Source: Plasmodium coatneyi
Taxonomy: Eukaryota; Apicomplexa; Aconoidasida; Haemosporida; Plasmodiidae
Assembly (NCBI RefSeq): GCF_001680005.1
Contig: NC_033558.1
Span: 216,501-280,500 of the forward strand
Length of the DNA: 64,000 nucleotides
Direction of reading: 5' to 3'
Both the position numbers and the translations under genes were made by a program. The notes beneath the pieces are model-generated. The model was not told where the DNA came from. It did no database searches and saw only the letters and a program-made list of their open reading frames with translations. Shown in pieces: positions 51,818 through 62,127 of the stretch; position 1 is the first letter of the stretch, and every line of letters starts with the position of its first letter.

Positions 51818-53361
51818 CGTGCACGTCGGTGAAGCGTTAGTCGATTTTACTAGGTCCTGATCAGTCCGTTCCGTTTGGTTAAGCCCACGGCCCCTTTGTC
51901 CTTTTCGCTACTGGGCGGGCCGCTCCCCTACAGACATGTTAATGGGCTCAAACGGACCACACCAGCATAGGATCCACTGTGCCTTCACGTGTTCATTTGG
52001 GGACTCCTTCCCCCCTAAGTTATGAACGCGCTGCGGAACAGCAATGAAGATTGTCCCTCCTGGGTGGTTCGATTCAACCGATATACTCCTCTTCCCTAAC
52101 GGGAATGAAGTTACATACACCCCTGCGTTTAATGTTGAGAATGAATTGGGCGTTCCTCACCGCATGGGCAAACAAGGAAGGCACATATACTCTTCGCGCC
52201 TGTTCTCAGAAAAAAAAGCGGAACTAATCACTGGAGGAATGAAAAAGACGGAAGAATGCAAAAGTTGCAGGAACGGACAAAACAGCCAAAGCGCCATAAA
52301 TCACATGTGCACCATTTGGGCCGACAAAAAAGACATGAACGCAGAGGGGAAGGGCATTCGCATTGAAGCGGGAAGAACAACTGCGTGGCACAACTCTCCC
52401 AAGAGGGTTGCATACAACTCAGTCACTCATGCAAAGCAGGACGATGTACTTCTCTCTTCCCCTATATTAAGGTGGAATTAGAAAAAAAAAAAAAAAAAAA
52501 AAAAAAATATGAACAGGTCAGGCGATATATGAACCCCCAAACGGTAAAAAAAAAAAAAAAATGTAGGAAAAAAAAGGCAGCAAAAAGAAACTAGGAAAAG
52601 AGAAAAAATAGCGGATGAAACAGAGTCAACGCCAACACGAAAGTCACCCACATACGACATGCGTTGGGGGCTACCTTCTCATGTACGTTGGCAGGAAATT
52701 ACGCTTCGATATTCATACAATGGGATGCAAAAAAAAAAAAAAAAAAACATACATACATATATATATATAATGTTCCAAATGTTGAGGAACCTTGATCTGT
52801 CGGTGAATTTTCCCTTCATCAGAGGGCAGCGCGTCGATGCGTTTTAAACCATCGCGTAGGTAGCCCAAGCGTTCGGATGCGTTAACGATACGTTCGGCAT
52901 GTGATGTGGGGATGCTTTGTGGTACCTTCCTGATGAGTTACTCTGCGGTATTCTTTTTTTTTTCTTTTTTTTTTTTTTTTCCATGGCGTGCTCTACCTTT
53001 TTTAATTTCTCCAAAATAGCCGCTTACAAATCTCTTATATTTTTCCCCCGTGTCGGTTCCCTTTGGGGATTTTTTTTTTTTTTTTCGCCTGCAAACGCGC
53101 ATGTAAAAACGGTTGGGTGCGATCCAGGCAGTTATCGTTTCTTGTTCAATCTTCCCCACCGAGTCAAGCTACACCATGTGTCAGGCACGTGTGGCTACGA
53201 ATTGCTAACATTTGGTGGGAAGTTTCCACGAATTGGCCACAAGGTAACAACTACAAACTTGTCATTAAACACGCACACCTCAAACTGGCGCAGGAGTGCA
53301 GGAACCCCCCCCCCTCCGATCGCCCAACCAATGGGTGCTTGTTCTTCTTTCCGTTTCGAAA
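51818..53361. promoter_or_regulatory. Divergent upstream region of PX1 and the 234-residue-protein gene
   Basis: This 1.5 kb separates two divergent genes. It holds A tracts at 52482-52507, 52545-52561 and 52728-52747, T tracts at 52961-52980 and 53080-53095, a TA-rich run at about 52748-52770, and a motif copy at 52508-52522. One 145-codon open frame (52044-52481, +) shows no domain and is not counted. Confidence 0.5.
52508..52522 (+). repeat. Dispersed motif copy (TATGAACAGGTCAGG)
   Basis: A consensus copy directly after a 26-base A tract. A partial second copy (ATATATGAACCCCC) follows within 10 bases. Confidence 0.7.
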
Positions 53362-54875
53362 ATGATCGGTAGGGGCCCCCAATTGGGGGGACAGAGAAGG
53401 GCTTACTTCACCGCCATAGTAAGTAACGGAAAAACGGAGAATAGGCACATTTGTTACGTTCATCTTGCGGGGGTGCTCTCCAATGGGTCATCCTACGTAC
53501 GTGTGGACATTACCCATTAGGGGTGGACAAATAGATACGTACATGTATTCACCTACGTTGGTCAATTATTGTTTCATTTTTTTTTTTTTTTTTTTTTTTC
53601 CTTTCCGACCGAAGGACCGAAAGCTGCGCGAAGTGCCCTACTTGTCTCGATACGTCATCCTCGAGCAGTTTAAAAAGAAGCCCCGATACATGGACGAATG
53701 CCCAGGTGCAGCCCCTACAGAGTTGTGCGGCCACCGCACTAACCTGTTCGTTTAATGACCCCTCCACATAAAATGCTCTTCCACGGCACCCACCTCACAG
53801 GCACTCCCAGGAGAGCCTACGAACACAACTGCTTCGACCGAATCAGGTTCAAGCCGACCTTCAACCCATACGTTAAGCTGAATAAGGACAAGAAGTACCG
53901 ACTGGACAACTGGGAATCCAGGTACTTACCAGAGCCGGTAGAAGCGTCTCCCGCACCACTGTGTGCTTCCCCCCTCCGCAACCTGCTCCACGCCACCACC
54001 TAATTCCTTCGCAACACCTTCGCAGAAACTCGGAACGCTTCGACCCACTCAAGTGCTACGTCCGGGGAAGCAGGAAGGCCTACGACGTCCCCTTCGCGAT
54101 TCTGCCCTCCAAGGATGAGTTGGGGAACTTCCACCCCCCAGTGTGAGCAGCCAAAGAGAAAACAAAAGAAACGAAGCCAGACCAAGCTGTGCCAGACAGA
54201 GCAAAGCACAACATGAGTAACCGAGTGGTGAACTCCGCTTTGTTGTATTATATTGGTTTGTTCTATTTTTTTTTTTTTTTTTTTTTTTTTTTACTAACTT
54301 TTTTTTCGCAGACTCTCCGGACGGTACAGGGCCGACATAGAGAAGCAGTACTACATGCACGGTAAGCGCTCAGTCACCGCCCGGAGGTGATGCCCTGAAC
54401 GAGTGGCTCTGTGATCCATTCGAACGGGCTTACAATGACGATCGATCCTTGCCCGATTTGTTCCATTTCATTTGATTCCTTTCACCACCATAACCATCCC
54501 CTTGACAGACCTCCCCTGGGTGTGGCACAAGAACTTCTACACTGGCACGAACCACTTCTGTGACAACATGGTAGTGGGGAAGAAGGAGTGGTACCGGAGG
54601 GAGCAACAGAAGGAAAGGATGAAGGAAGCCATGGGCAAAATAAATGACTTGGTGCTGGAGTACCGCCAGGTGCGTGCGGCCGTGCGGGTGGCTCAGTCGC
54701 CATGCGGTTTACTGATCGCGTAGCGTCACCAGGTCACTTCCTACCTCAATTCACCACGTCATTGCAGGAATTTCGGGACAAGAAACGATACAACTTCCTA
54801 GAGCGAGTGGTGAACACCCTAGGGGAAGACATCGCACACAAGTACATAAGAAAAATTAAGCACGTCTACTTATGA
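53362..54875 (+). CDS. Conserved protein of unknown function with basic N-terminus, seven exons
   Basis: The exons are 53362-53418, 53615-53705, 53801-53921, 54026-54142, 54312-54361, 54509-54669 and 54768-54875. All six introns are GT-AG, phases match and the single frame gives 234 residues ending YIRKIKHVYL. The N-terminus is Arg/Gly-rich without acids (MIGRGPQLGGQRRAYFTAI), as in a mitochondrial targeting peptide. The body is basic and aromatic (DLPWVWHKNFYTGTNHFCDNM; EWYRREQQKERMKEA) without membrane helices. Size, charge and targeting-like N-terminus would suit a mitochondrial ribosomal or respiratory accessory protein, but I recognise no family. The gene structure itself is well supported by seven consistent exons. 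Confidence 0.75.
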
Positions 54876-55360
54876 GCGGATCGTGGGTAGACGCACAGAC
54901 GGTACGAGAAAAGACGACGGATCGGTTGGGACAGCCAACGTCAGCAGAGAGTTGTCCTCTCCTACCCCATGAAGCAGCTACGCCATTTTGAGGTTTTTTT
55001 TCACCATGGAAATTATTTAAAAAAAAAAAAATGTGCTACATAATGTTGCTTTTTTTATGAACAGTCAGGTAAAAAGGAGATTGAAATAGCTATTCTTGCT
55101 GCTAATTTGCCTGACCGTTCATAAAAAAAAAAAAAAAAAAAAAAAAAACGAAAGTATTTTAATGGTACCGTCGCAAATCAGAACCCCCTTTCGGGGGGTA
55201 GGAACATACTTCCTAAGTGGAAAGGCGTTACATCTATACGTGGATGCTTCTTCGTAGATGTAAAATGTGTTTTTGGAGGTGGGCCTACGGTGGAACCTCA
55301 CCAGGAGGACGCACCCTTTCGATGATCAACTAGGCCATCCTTCCTCCGCACAGCGAGGCA
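54876..55360. other. Convergent intergenic region with hairpin pair of dispersed motifs
   Basis: The region holds two oppositely oriented motif copies (55056-55070, 55110-55123) and a 26-base A tract (55123-55148). No gene is seen. Confidence 0.6.
55056..55123. repeat. Inverted pair of dispersed motifs (potential hairpin)
   Basis: TATGAACAGTCAGGT at 55056-55070 and CCTGACCGTTCATA at 55110-55123 are inverted copies with one arm mismatch around a 39-base loop that contains ATAGCTATT. A T run lies before and an A tract after, so the flanks could extend the stem. Confidence 0.75.
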
Positions 55361-56422
55361 CTACTCTTTTGGGAAGCTGTCGATAATGCACAGCTTTAGG
55401 CTTCTACAGGAAGGGGGGGGGAAAAATGGGCGAAATGAAAACACATGGGGTTAATAACTGAGACGGTAGCATGGCCAGTGCTGCCCGGTTGCTCCCCCCA
55501 TCGGTTGACCGCGTCACACACAAACTCACTTGTCGTCTAGGTAGAGGTTAAATCCCTTCAGCGTCTTGTTCAGGCTTTTTATGTAACTGCGCGGGGGGGA
55601 AGAGAGAAATGGCGTTAGTAATGATTAGGAAAAGGGTAGTCGTTGTCGTCTTAGCAAAGGGGTGGTGGTTGTCGACTTAGCCCCTACGTACCACTTCGAC
55701 TTGAACAAGCTCTTGTAGTAATGCTTTAGGATGAGGAAGAAAAAGAGACAGACGAAGAGCATCAGGGGGACGTTGTTGATCGTGTCCACTACCTGCAGAG
55801 GGGGGGGTATAACAAATGACACAGGGGTGAGGCAAAGCGATGCTCCTGCTTAGCGGTACCATGCTAACACAACTGTGTGTGCATCCCTACCGTCCTGTCC
55901 TCTCGGAACTGCCACGTCACGAACACCAGCAGCGAGATGAGGCTGATCACCAGGCTCATGCGGACTGGGTAGCAAAAAAAAAAAAAAAAAAAAAGGAGAA
56001 GCAAGAAGGAATGAAATGGGGGCAATTTATCTAAACAATTGGGTGATTCCACTCTGTTGAAGCATCCTACCCCAGGGGGGGATACTCATCTGTGCACAGT
56101 TCACCCAGCTGGGCGAACAACACGGCTGGCCACGTTGGGAAAACTCACTCCGCGAACGTGTCTCAATTTCCTTGTAGTGCTTGTAACTGTCGACGGCTGA
56201 CGTTTCGAACCGAAGCAAATCTGTGGAAAGGATAAATGCAACGGGGGAAAGGCATACATGCATACATGCATACATAAATACATAAATACATACAGAAGAA
56301 GCATGTGCGTTAACTGGTTGTCGGATAATGAATTGCTGGATATAACTCACGAACATGGATCTTCAATGCTCCCTCAGCAGCTGCTTTCTTTTCGCAGAGC
56401 GGTGGCCAGGCATACCTTCCTT
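55361..56422 (-). CDS. Spo7/CNEP1R1-like nuclear envelope phosphatase regulatory subunit (5' end unresolved)
   Basis: Supported exons in transcript order are 56422-56351 (its start uncertain), 56220-56149, 55964-55891, 55792-55692, 55586-55530 and 55403-55361; GT-AG and phases agree. The joined product reads LLRFETSAVDSYKHYKEIETRSRI, then two membrane helices (SLVISLISLLVFVTW and PLMLFVCLFFFLIL), then KSLNKTLKGFNLYLDDKSLKLCI. This is the CNEP1R1/TMEM188 (Spo7) plan: DL-x-x-FE-R-type helix, two spans with a short loop, and a C-terminal RTVLAxYNxxxDDxGKLIL-like strand. Spo7 activates the Nem1/CTDNEP1 phosphatase, which dephosphorylates lipin and tunes phospholipid versus storage lipid at the nuclear envelope/ER. 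No ATG-bearing first exon could be fixed by eye. A small two-span ER protein of another family remains possible. Confidence 0.6.
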
Positions 56423-56823
56423 CTGGGGTTGGTTAATATTTACGTGGTACACTGGGCAAAACGCATACGACATTGTGGTTCTTCTTTTATGGTGATGAAT
56501 GCGGTGGTAGGATCAGGAGGGGACTCTCCCTACGGAGCCAGCAGTTGGTGTATTCGCTGTGTTGCGGAGATTATTGACCTCCCTGCAGCTGTTCCGCTCC
56601 GCCGCTGAGATCAGCCACGCCGTGTGCACGCAAGTGATTTCCCCAACAGGCTGTCGCATCGGCACGCCGTTACGTGTATCCCTTCAGCCATATGGGGGAT
56701 TACATAAAAGCCCATATATAAATGCTCTATCCGCACGTCAATTGTCGAACCAAAACGTGGGGACACACAGGTGGGTGCAAGCCATAGTATAATGACCCTA
56801 CCATCTATGGCTTCTTCTCATCC

Positions 56824-56865
<42 letters not shown>

Positions 56866-56919
56866 TTTTACCCACAACATTTGCGTAACTGTGTAACATT
56901 TCGTAGCGGTGACGAAGTG

Positions 56920-56965
<46 letters not shown>

Positions 56966-57110
56966 GGGAAAAACGGGGTGGAACAAAGGTGGGCACCCAG
57001 GGCGGGCCGCCTGCCAGGGAGATCCACAAGGCGGTTCACAAAGCAGTTCACATACAGTGTATCATAAAGCGGTTCATCACATATAATGTGTTACAACGGA
57101 GCGCCCGGCG
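56423..57110. other. Region upstream of the Spo7-like gene with A40 tract
   Basis: It probably contains the missing first exon of the Spo7-like gene. The longest homopolymer of the window, 40 A at 56922-56961, is here, with a 27-base T tract at 56833-56857 nearby. Direct repeats of GCGGTTCACA/GCAGTTCACA occur at 57030-57080. Confidence 0.5.
56922..56961 (+). repeat. A40 homopolymer tract
   Basis: Forty consecutive A, the longest run in the window. Other very long runs are A37 at 62315-62351, A32 at 3587-3618 and A31 at 8357-8387. The exact length in the real genome is uncertain because such runs are hard to sequence. Confidence 0.8.
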
Positions 57111-59120
57111 TCAGGCGCTTCCCCTCATCGAGGCGATCATGCTGTCACTGTTCTGGAGGCCGCCCTCCAACTCGTACACCTTGGGAACCTTGTCCTTCGA
57201 GAGGCACTCATTCAGGGCAGCCATTTTCGCATTACCCAACGTGAGGATGGAAGCCACCTTGTCGTTCTTAACAAAGTAAGCCACGAAGTTGTGCTTGCGT
57301 AAGTCCCCCTCGTATATGACCTTCTCAGCTTCCTTGACAAATCCACAATAGCGAAAATTCTTTCCAAAAATATTTGTATTAAAAAAGGGAATAAAAGTAA
57401 ACTCCTTTTTGTCGTTACTGAGCATGTTATGTGCGGCGATTCGTCCCTGCTGTATGGCCACGTTCCAGTGACACACATTAATCATTTCCCCGGTGACGAA
57501 ATAAGGAAAGGAGCATACATCCCCTGCTGCATATACGTCTGAAGAACCCTTCACTTGAAAATGCTTATCCACAACAACTTGCTTTTTTTCATTTTTAAAT
57601 TTGTCCTGAAGGAACTCCGAGTTGGGCAAACAACCCAACGCCTCCACCACGTAGTCACACTTGATCACCTCCCCATTGCTTAACCTCACCCCATGAATAG
57701 ACTTCACTTTCTTTAAAAACCCTCCTCCTACTCCTCCCCCGTCGATGATGTATTCTGTTGGGTGGACACCCCCATAGAAAGTAACCTTTTGGTCCTTTAA
57801 AATGTCTAAAACGACTGATCCGATTTTGTCTCCAAAGGTGGAATGGAAGGGGACCGTATCCTTAGACACCATCGTTATGCTTACGTTTTTTTTTTTCAAA
57901 GCGGAAGACAATTCGCAACCGATGAAGGAGGATCCAATAATGGCACACTTGCTGCCCTCCTTTGCGTATGACGCTATCTTCACGTGATCCTGCAAACTCT
58001 GCAGCGTCATCAGGTTGTCTGCCTTTACGGGGACGTCACTTCCGTTACCACTTCCACTGTCATTTGCGTTGCTTCCCCCTAGGGGTGACGGAGAGGGACG
58101 CACTCCCGTGGTCACCAACAGTTTGTCATACTGAATCACCTGCCCATTGCTGAGGTGCGCCTTTTTCCCCTCCACGTCCACCCTCTCGACAGACACATCA
58201 TGCAGGTAGTTGATGTTGTCCCGCTTGTAGTACTCATCCTCCTTCAGTTTAATCCCCTCATACAGCTCTTCCGCTGAGTCGTATTTAGAAATTGTCTTTG
58301 ACAACGTGGGGCGGTCATACGGCTTATAGGCATCCTTACTGCAAATGACTAACTTTCCCGTGTAACCCATCTTTAGAAACGTCTCCAATGCCCCCATGGT
58401 TGCCGCTCCCCCACCCACTATAAGTATCGTCTTATTCTCACATTTGCCTGAACATGGGCATACTTTTTTTTTCTTAAATAATTCCATCTCCTTCGGTAAG
58501 AAGGCATAAATATCATTTCCCTCCACAGCTACCTCATACCTTGGGATGTCATCGAAGGAAGGACCGTTAATACACTCTCCTGTTTTCAAATCGAACTTGG
58601 CGTCGTGCCATGGGCAAGTCACATAATCCTTCGTTAACATTCCTGTCTTCAATGGCGCACTATAATGTGGACACTTCGGACCCAAACAATAATACTTACC
58701 ATCCACGTGGACTAACAAAACGGTATCCTTCTCTCCACGAACTTTTATTTCTTTCATTTCTCCATTTTTCAGTTCGTCTTTTTTTGCTAAGTGTACTTTT
58801 TCGAGTCCCTCACAACTGGTTGTTAAATTATCCCCTCCGTTCATGTGATTCCTCTTAGCGTATAATAAACTTGGTGCACAAAAAAGGGCTAACATTAAAA
58901 CGACACTTGATTTGTTTGAAAAGTCTGTTTTGTTCCCTCCATTACAGAGGAAGGGACTTTGTGCGAAGTTCCTTCTGTTCCCCACATGGCACACGCTACG
59001 TTTGTTTGCCAAGGTAGATGGTAAAGAGCTTATTACTAACGATGACAGCTTCCTTTTGTTCGCCTCCGCTAAGTGGAACACTCTACTCACCGTCTCGTTA
59101 ATCACGCTCAGCTTCCTCAT
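57111..59120 (-). CDS. Ferredoxin reductase-like protein: Rieske [2Fe-2S] domain fused to AIF-type flavoprotein
   Basis: Single exon; the ATG at 59120 gives 669 residues (an upstream GTG is not used). An N-terminal region of about 100 residues has a hydrophobic stretch (VVLMLALFCAPSLLYA, ~73-88) that may anchor or target the protein. A Rieske domain follows at about 105-205 with both cluster ligand pairs, C150-x-H152 and C169-x2-H172. Then comes a pyridine nucleotide-disulfide oxidoreductase module: FAD-binding GGGAATMGALETF, a second dinucleotide fold CAIIGSSFIGCELSSALKK, and the late FAD motif VYAAGDVCSFP. The layout equals AIFM3-type proteins. It should pass electrons between NAD(P)H, FAD and the iron-sulfur centre; partner and compartment (mitochondrion or apicoplast) are not settled by the sequence. 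It matches the ferredoxin reductase-like protein of the syntenic block. Confidence 0.88.
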   Translation of the reverse strand: MRKLSVINETVSRVFHLAEANKRKLSSLVISSLPSTLANKRSVCHVGNRRNFAQSPFLCNGGNKTDFSNKSSVVLMLALFCAPSLLYAKRNHMNGGDNLTTSCEGLEKVHLAKKDELKNGEMKEIKVRGEKDTVLLVHVDGKYYCLGPKCPHYSAPLKTGMLTKDYVTCPWHDAKFDLKTGECINGPSFDDIPRYEVAVEGNDIYAFLPKEMELFKKKKVCPCSGKCENKTILIVGGGAATMGALETFLKMGYTGKLVICSKDAYKPYDRPTLSKTISKYDSAEELYEGIKLKEDEYYKRDNINYLHDVSVERVDVEGKKAHLSNGQVIQYDKLLVTTGVRPSPSPLGGSNANDSGSGNGSDVPVKADNLMTLQSLQDHVKIASYAKEGSKCAIIGSSFIGCELSSALKKKNVSITMVSKDTVPFHSTFGDKIGSVVLDILKDQKVTFYGGVHPTEYIIDGGGVGGGFLKKVKSIHGVRLSNGEVIKCDYVVEALGCLPNSEFLQDKFKNEKKQVVVDKHFQVKGSSDVYAAGDVCSFPYFVTGEMINVCHWNVAIQQGRIAAHNMLSNDKKEFTFIPFFNTNIFGKNFRYCGFVKEAEKVIYEGDLRKHNFVAYFVKNDKVASILTLGNAKMAALNECLSKDKVPKVYELEGGLQNSDSMIASMRGSA

Positions 59121-60836
59121 CCTGGCTGCAGCAACAGTTCGGGGGGGAAAAGAAAGATGCACGCAAAGAGAAAAAAGAGTTTCGCTTCACTGCGCGGTTT
59201 TTTCTTCTGTTCGATCCCTTCGAGGAGCCTGCTGGTATGGCGATGACCTACACAGAGTGCCAGCAATAACTGTGGGGGCCAATACTTTAAAGCGACTTTT
59301 AATTGGGGCCTCGTAATCACGATTCCAATTGCAATTGCGACTTCACATCCCGTTTTGGTTGTGGGGTGGCTATATCCTTTTCTTCGAAAAAATGTGTCAC
59401 CTCCTCCTGATTGCGGTTTTATTTCCACTTCACCGCTGGCTTGTTTCTCCGTTTTTTTCTTCTTTTAAAGCGTTGCTGCACTGCGCATGTGAGCTGCCTT
59501 AAAATCGATGTTGTGCGAAGAAATTGGATCCCTGTGCCTGCGTCTCCCAAATGGGCAACAATTCGGCATTTTTTTTTTTTTTTTTTTTCACCCCACCTCA
59601 GCAGGGCATATCAGCATGCATTTGCAGGTGGTGTGGTGGGGGGAAGTCCTCACCGATGCGCACGCATGTGTGCACATATTTACATGCTCTATTAACAGCC
59701 CACTTGCGAATGTGCCATGTTCGGCCACGTGAAGTGGCTCTCATGTAGCCCTACAGGAAGTCCCCTACTCCCACTGATTTTTTTTCCTTTTTTTACGTAT
59801 TCGTTTAGTTACTCATTTTTTATTAACATGCTCAGGCAGAACGAAGCGGCTGGTGCGGGCCACTTGAAGTGGAGTTCTCCAGCAGAGGAAACGCAAAGAC
59901 TTTGCACTGCCCCTATATGCACATATGTATGTGTACCCTCGCTGAAATGTGTACAATCAGGGGGAAGAACAGAATTGACCACTGCCCCCAAATGGGTTGG
60001 GCATAACCCATCCATCCTTCAGGTGCAAACCATTTGGTCCTCCCACATAAAGCATAAAAAATGGCCACCCCATTGCAACCCAACGTTTATCCCTCGTCAA
60101 ATTCGTCATGAAAAACTACGGCGAGACGCCTGCTACGTGTAGGTCTTTACGCCCGTTCAGCGGTCTTAATGAGGGTGGCAACTTTATGTGCGATCAAATT
60201 TGTGCCGTGTTTCGCCCCTTTGGCTAGTTCTGGCACATTCCTCGCTGTGTACAAAAAAAAAAAAAAAAAATAGCAAAAATGGCCACAAAATGTATGAACA
60301 GGTCAGGTAAAAAAAAATGCATACCAAGCTAGGCAACGCTTAGCAGATCAGTTCTCGCCAGATTATTCCCCAAACAAGTGTCTACTTGCGCGCGAGGGGG
60401 ACTGCTCACATCCCACCACAATTTCGCAAAGAGTAGGTTGGAAGTTTGCCAAAAAGGTAAGCAAAGCTATATGCTCGTATCCATTACCGTGGTGGTGACT
60501 TAGCTAGCTACTGCAACATAGGCATGCCAAAAAAAAAAAAAAAAAAAAAATGCACACATAGTTAAATATCTACCTGCAAAAGTAGCTATGAAGGTAGTTG
60601 GTCACATACATCAACATGGGCACCTCTCGAATGTTTAAAAAAAAAAACATTTTTTCCTTCACGAAGAGGTTTCATTTAGGAGGTTCCACACACCAACACT
60701 AATGTCTTAAGGAGAAAATACCAACAAAAAGATCTCTCCCTTTTAATGTTAGCCCCTATGCACATACACAAGTGCAGTAGTTACTCCTCCGCGTGCACGC
60801 TAATTTGTGCCTGCCCATACTTTGCTCCCCCCCAAA
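59121..60836. promoter_or_regulatory. Divergent upstream region of the FRLP and 115-residue-protein genes
   Basis: This 1.7 kb has T/A tracts at about 59570-59588, 60253-60270 and 60531-60550, one motif copy at 60293-60308, and TAGCTAGCTA at 60501-60510. No gene is supported; open frames here are short and without domains. Confidence 0.5.
60293..60313 (+). repeat. Dispersed motif copy (TATGAACAGGTCAGGTAAAA)
   Basis: A perfect consensus copy. It has the typical arrangement: A tract (60253-60270), TAGC, a short spacer, the motif and a second A run. Confidence 0.8.
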
Positions 60837-61335
60837 ATGTCGAACCATAAGATGTCTAAAGCAGAATACTCCGACTACAACCGATCCAGGTGCTACAACC
60901 CGAAGGTGCATGTCTCCGGCTGGTAAGAAGCACCTCCACGTGCGTGGTTAACTTCGTCATACTTTACATGCACACGTGCGAATTATGTGCCTCCCCTTTT
61001 GGTAACCCCCTAGCACACTCTCCGTTAATTGAAAAAGAACAAATAACGTAACCTCCCTCAAACCACCTTGCAGGCACAACATTCAACACGATGAGACCTA
61101 CATACAAAACTACAACCGAATGCGGGACTTCTACATGGAGGCCTACCCAACGGAAAGAATAAATCAAAAGTACCAAAGTGCCAGGGCTGATGGGGCACGA
61201 AAGAATTTGTCTGACAAGCGGGTGATTTTTTACGAAGAGGACGGGGCGGGTGATTGGGTCACCGAAAGCAGACGCGCCTTTAAGGAGGAGAAGCGACGGA
61301 GTGATGATGTTTGCCAAGCAGTCACAACGGGGTGA
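60837..61335 (+). CDS. Small conserved-looking protein of unknown function, two exons
   Basis: Exon 1 is 60837-60922 and exon 2 is 61074-61335, with a GT-AG intron and matching phase (Trp codon split TG/G); 115 residues. The protein is hydrophilic and rich in Tyr, Asn and Arg (DYNRSRCYNPKVHVSGW; YIQNYNRMRDFYMEAYP), with no signal, membrane helix or low-complexity repeat. Such Tyr/Asn-rich short proteins include axonemal microtubule-inner proteins, which would fit male gametes, but that is only a guess; no family is recognised. It shares an upstream region with the Rieske flavoprotein gene. Confidence 0.65.
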
Positions 61336-61628
61336 TGTCCACCAAGGAAGGTTAAACAAAAAAAAAAAAAAAGTGTTCCACGTGGGGGCAGAGACAAAGC
61401 ACACTCCTCTGGAGACGCCCCCCAAAAAAAAGGGACGCCACTTATTTTACATCCTCATTACGGCATAACCAAGTCGACATGGACTTGGCCGCCCCTTTTC
61501 CGATTTTTTACATTTTTGGCTTAAAAAAAAAACTTTACATGAGCAAATCTTTTTTTACACGGACGTAACGCGGGGGAGTCGACTCGGGAATGACCATCCT
61601 TCGTTCGTCAGGTTGTCCCCTCTGACCA
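61336..61628. other. Convergent intergenic region
   Basis: A short stretch between the 115-residue-protein and PDRG1-like genes. Only small A runs are seen. Confidence 0.6.
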
Positions 61629-62127
61629 TCACCTGAGCAGGAACTGGGCCTCCTCCAGAGGCATTTCCGTCACGCTTGGGTTCAACTTTACCAACTCCCT
61701 AATCAGCACTTTCCTCCTTTCCCTGACTTTGTCTCTTCGTTCCGTAAGGATCTTCTCGACCTGCGTTGAATACGTTGGGTAGGTTATGCAGGTTGTGTAG
61801 GTTAAGCAGGTTGGACATGTTGTGTAGATTGGGGTGTGGTATGACGGTACGACTATGCGGCTATGCATCCATGTGGTGGCCGCTCCTCCCACTTACCCTG
61901 TCCAGGTGCTCATTTATCTGGGCCTTGCTCAGCGTGATGAACAAATTGTTATAAGTACACAGCTTCCCAATCTTGTTGTCGATCTCGTTTCGGCGGTATC
62001 CCCCCTTGGTGGCTCGCACGCCGTTCAGGTTGTTGTCGATGAGGATTAGCTGCCTGTTCTGGCAGAAGATACTTTCGGCCAGCATGTTCAGCTCAACCAG
62101 CCGGCTATAATATTGCGTGCCCTCCAT
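61629..62127 (-). CDS. PDRG1-like prefoldin-like protein, two exons
   Basis: Exon 1 is 62127-61897 and exon 2 is 61760-61629, GT-AG and phase 0; 120 residues. Two long helices are separated by a short beta-type stretch. LVELNMLAESIFCQNRQLILIDNNLNGVRA corresponds to the PDRG1 pattern LVE-x-E-x-LAEE-x-L-x-[DN]KRQI-x-DLD-x-x-x-N. LCTYNNLFITLSKAQINEHLDRVEKILTERRDKVRERRKVL fits its hairpin plus second helix. PDRG1 is a subunit of the R2TP/prefoldin-like complex that helps Hsp90 assemble RNA polymerases and PIKK kinases. Length equals the family's usual 120-133. A plain beta-type prefoldin subunit (such as PFD4/6) is the alternative. It diverges from the ESF2 gene over a 465-base region. Confidence 0.65.

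Noticed and set aside
52064..52085. Possible tRNA T-arm (GGTTCGATTC)
   Set aside because: The flanking bases do not form a five-pair stem, and no acceptor, D or anticodon arm is found upstream. No tRNA in the window could be supported.
52044..52481. 145-codon open frame between PX1 and the seven-exon gene (+ strand)
   Set aside because: It has no domain, signal or splice context, and a few open frames of this length are expected by chance in 64 kb at this base composition. It also lies in a shared upstream region.
59717..60142. 141-codon open frame upstream of the 115-residue-protein gene
   Set aside because: Composition is like intergenic DNA, with a hydrophobic run read from a T-rich tract, and no family resemblance.
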